Origin: Candidatus Heimdallarchaeota archaeon
GTDB lineage: Archaea > Asgardarchaeota > Heimdallarchaeia > Heimdallarchaeales > Heimdallarchaeaceae
NCBI GenBank assembly: GCA_030603505.1
Contig: JAUVXQ010000009.1
Location: forward strand, 1-23,484
DNA: 23,484 nt
Direction: 5' to 3'
Shown: positions 23,394 through 23,484 of the stretch, piece after piece
How the letters are laid out: each line of letters starts with the position of its first letter
Numbering within the stretch: position 1 is the first letter of the stretch
Translations under genes and position numbers: made by a program
Notes under the pieces: model-generated
Told to the model about the DNA's origin: nothing
Seen by the model: only the letters and a program-made list of their open reading frames with translations
Databases searched by the model: none

Positions 23394-23484
23394 TTTCTTG
23401 ATTCATTGAAAAGACTTGACCACTGATGATTGCTGAAGCAGTGATAGTAATTAGAGGTCTGTTCTCCACAAGTAAAGAGGCATA
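23377..23484 (-). mobile_element. Possible 3' end of a TnpB-like (IS200/IS605) gene, cut by the window edge
   Basis: On the minus strand an open frame enters from the right edge and runs 35 codons to a TAG inside the hairpin, ending ...SMNQETPTFR. A short tail ending in a few charged residues and overlapping a TAAA/TTTA-loop hairpin is how many IS605 OrfB/TnpB genes finish, and the wording resembles tails of that kind that I remember. The zinc finger and RuvC residues that would prove it lie outside the window. Without the upstream sequence this may equally be a chance open frame. Confidence 0.3.

Noticed and set aside
23420..23450. Second C/D box sRNA (TGATGA followed by CTGA) near the right edge
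   Set aside because: Only three bases separate the C-like and D-like boxes, the base before TGATGA is C rather than a purine, and there is no C'/D pair or terminal stem.

Overview
The window is AT-rich (about one third G+C by eye) and archaeal. The signs are a class III pilin signal peptide, a geranylgeranyl reductase-family flavoprotein, a signal peptidase with the archaeal motif order, a C/D box guide sRNA with all four boxes and a terminal stem, TATA-type promoters 23-35 nt before many start codons (leaderless genes), and GGTG/GAGG ribosome sites elsewhere. A longin-like domain joined to a polytopic membrane protein, a B-box-like zinc finger membrane protein and very large Ig-like surface regions point to the Asgard archaea, perhaps a Heimdallarchaeia-type lineage. 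That lineage call is inference; no rRNA or marker gene is present to settle it.

Layout. 1-3317: a signal peptidase I cut by the left edge (-), a small beta-rich protein, a degenerate Mrr-like nuclease-fold protein, a zinc-ribbon protein (-) divergent from a pilin-like protein with a perfect palindrome between them, and a weakly GNAT-like protein. 3334-5383: a glycerophosphodiester phosphodiesterase (-) divergent from an S-adenosylhomocysteine hydrolase gene broken by an in-frame TAG. 5490-12196: a longin-like/multi-TM protein followed by two FtsX/MacB-type permeases; the second has an extracellular region of about 1,200 residues and starts on the stop codon of the first.

12211-18263 (-): a compact operon of two processive GT2 glycosyltransferases and a GT-C-type membrane glycosyltransferase, probably building a surface glycan. 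18341-18400 (-): the C/D box sRNA, whose D-guide complements the conserved 23S segment near the peptidyl transferase centre. 18509-21893: a B-box-like zinc finger membrane protein (-) divergent from a TPR-like helical protein and a protein with three repeated beta domains. 22014-23369: the reductase. The right edge holds a hairpin and a short open frame resembling the tail of an IS200/IS605 TnpB element; two decayed relatives of that hairpin occur near 381-400 and 1232-1251.

Most of the window concerns the cell surface: signal processing, pili, lipid turnover and isoprenoid saturation, glycan synthesis and large membrane-anchored ectodomains. No complete transposase, CRISPR array, tRNA or rRNA gene was seen. 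The most notable items are the C/D sRNA, the damaged ahcY patch, the giant ectodomain permease and the longin/membrane fusion.
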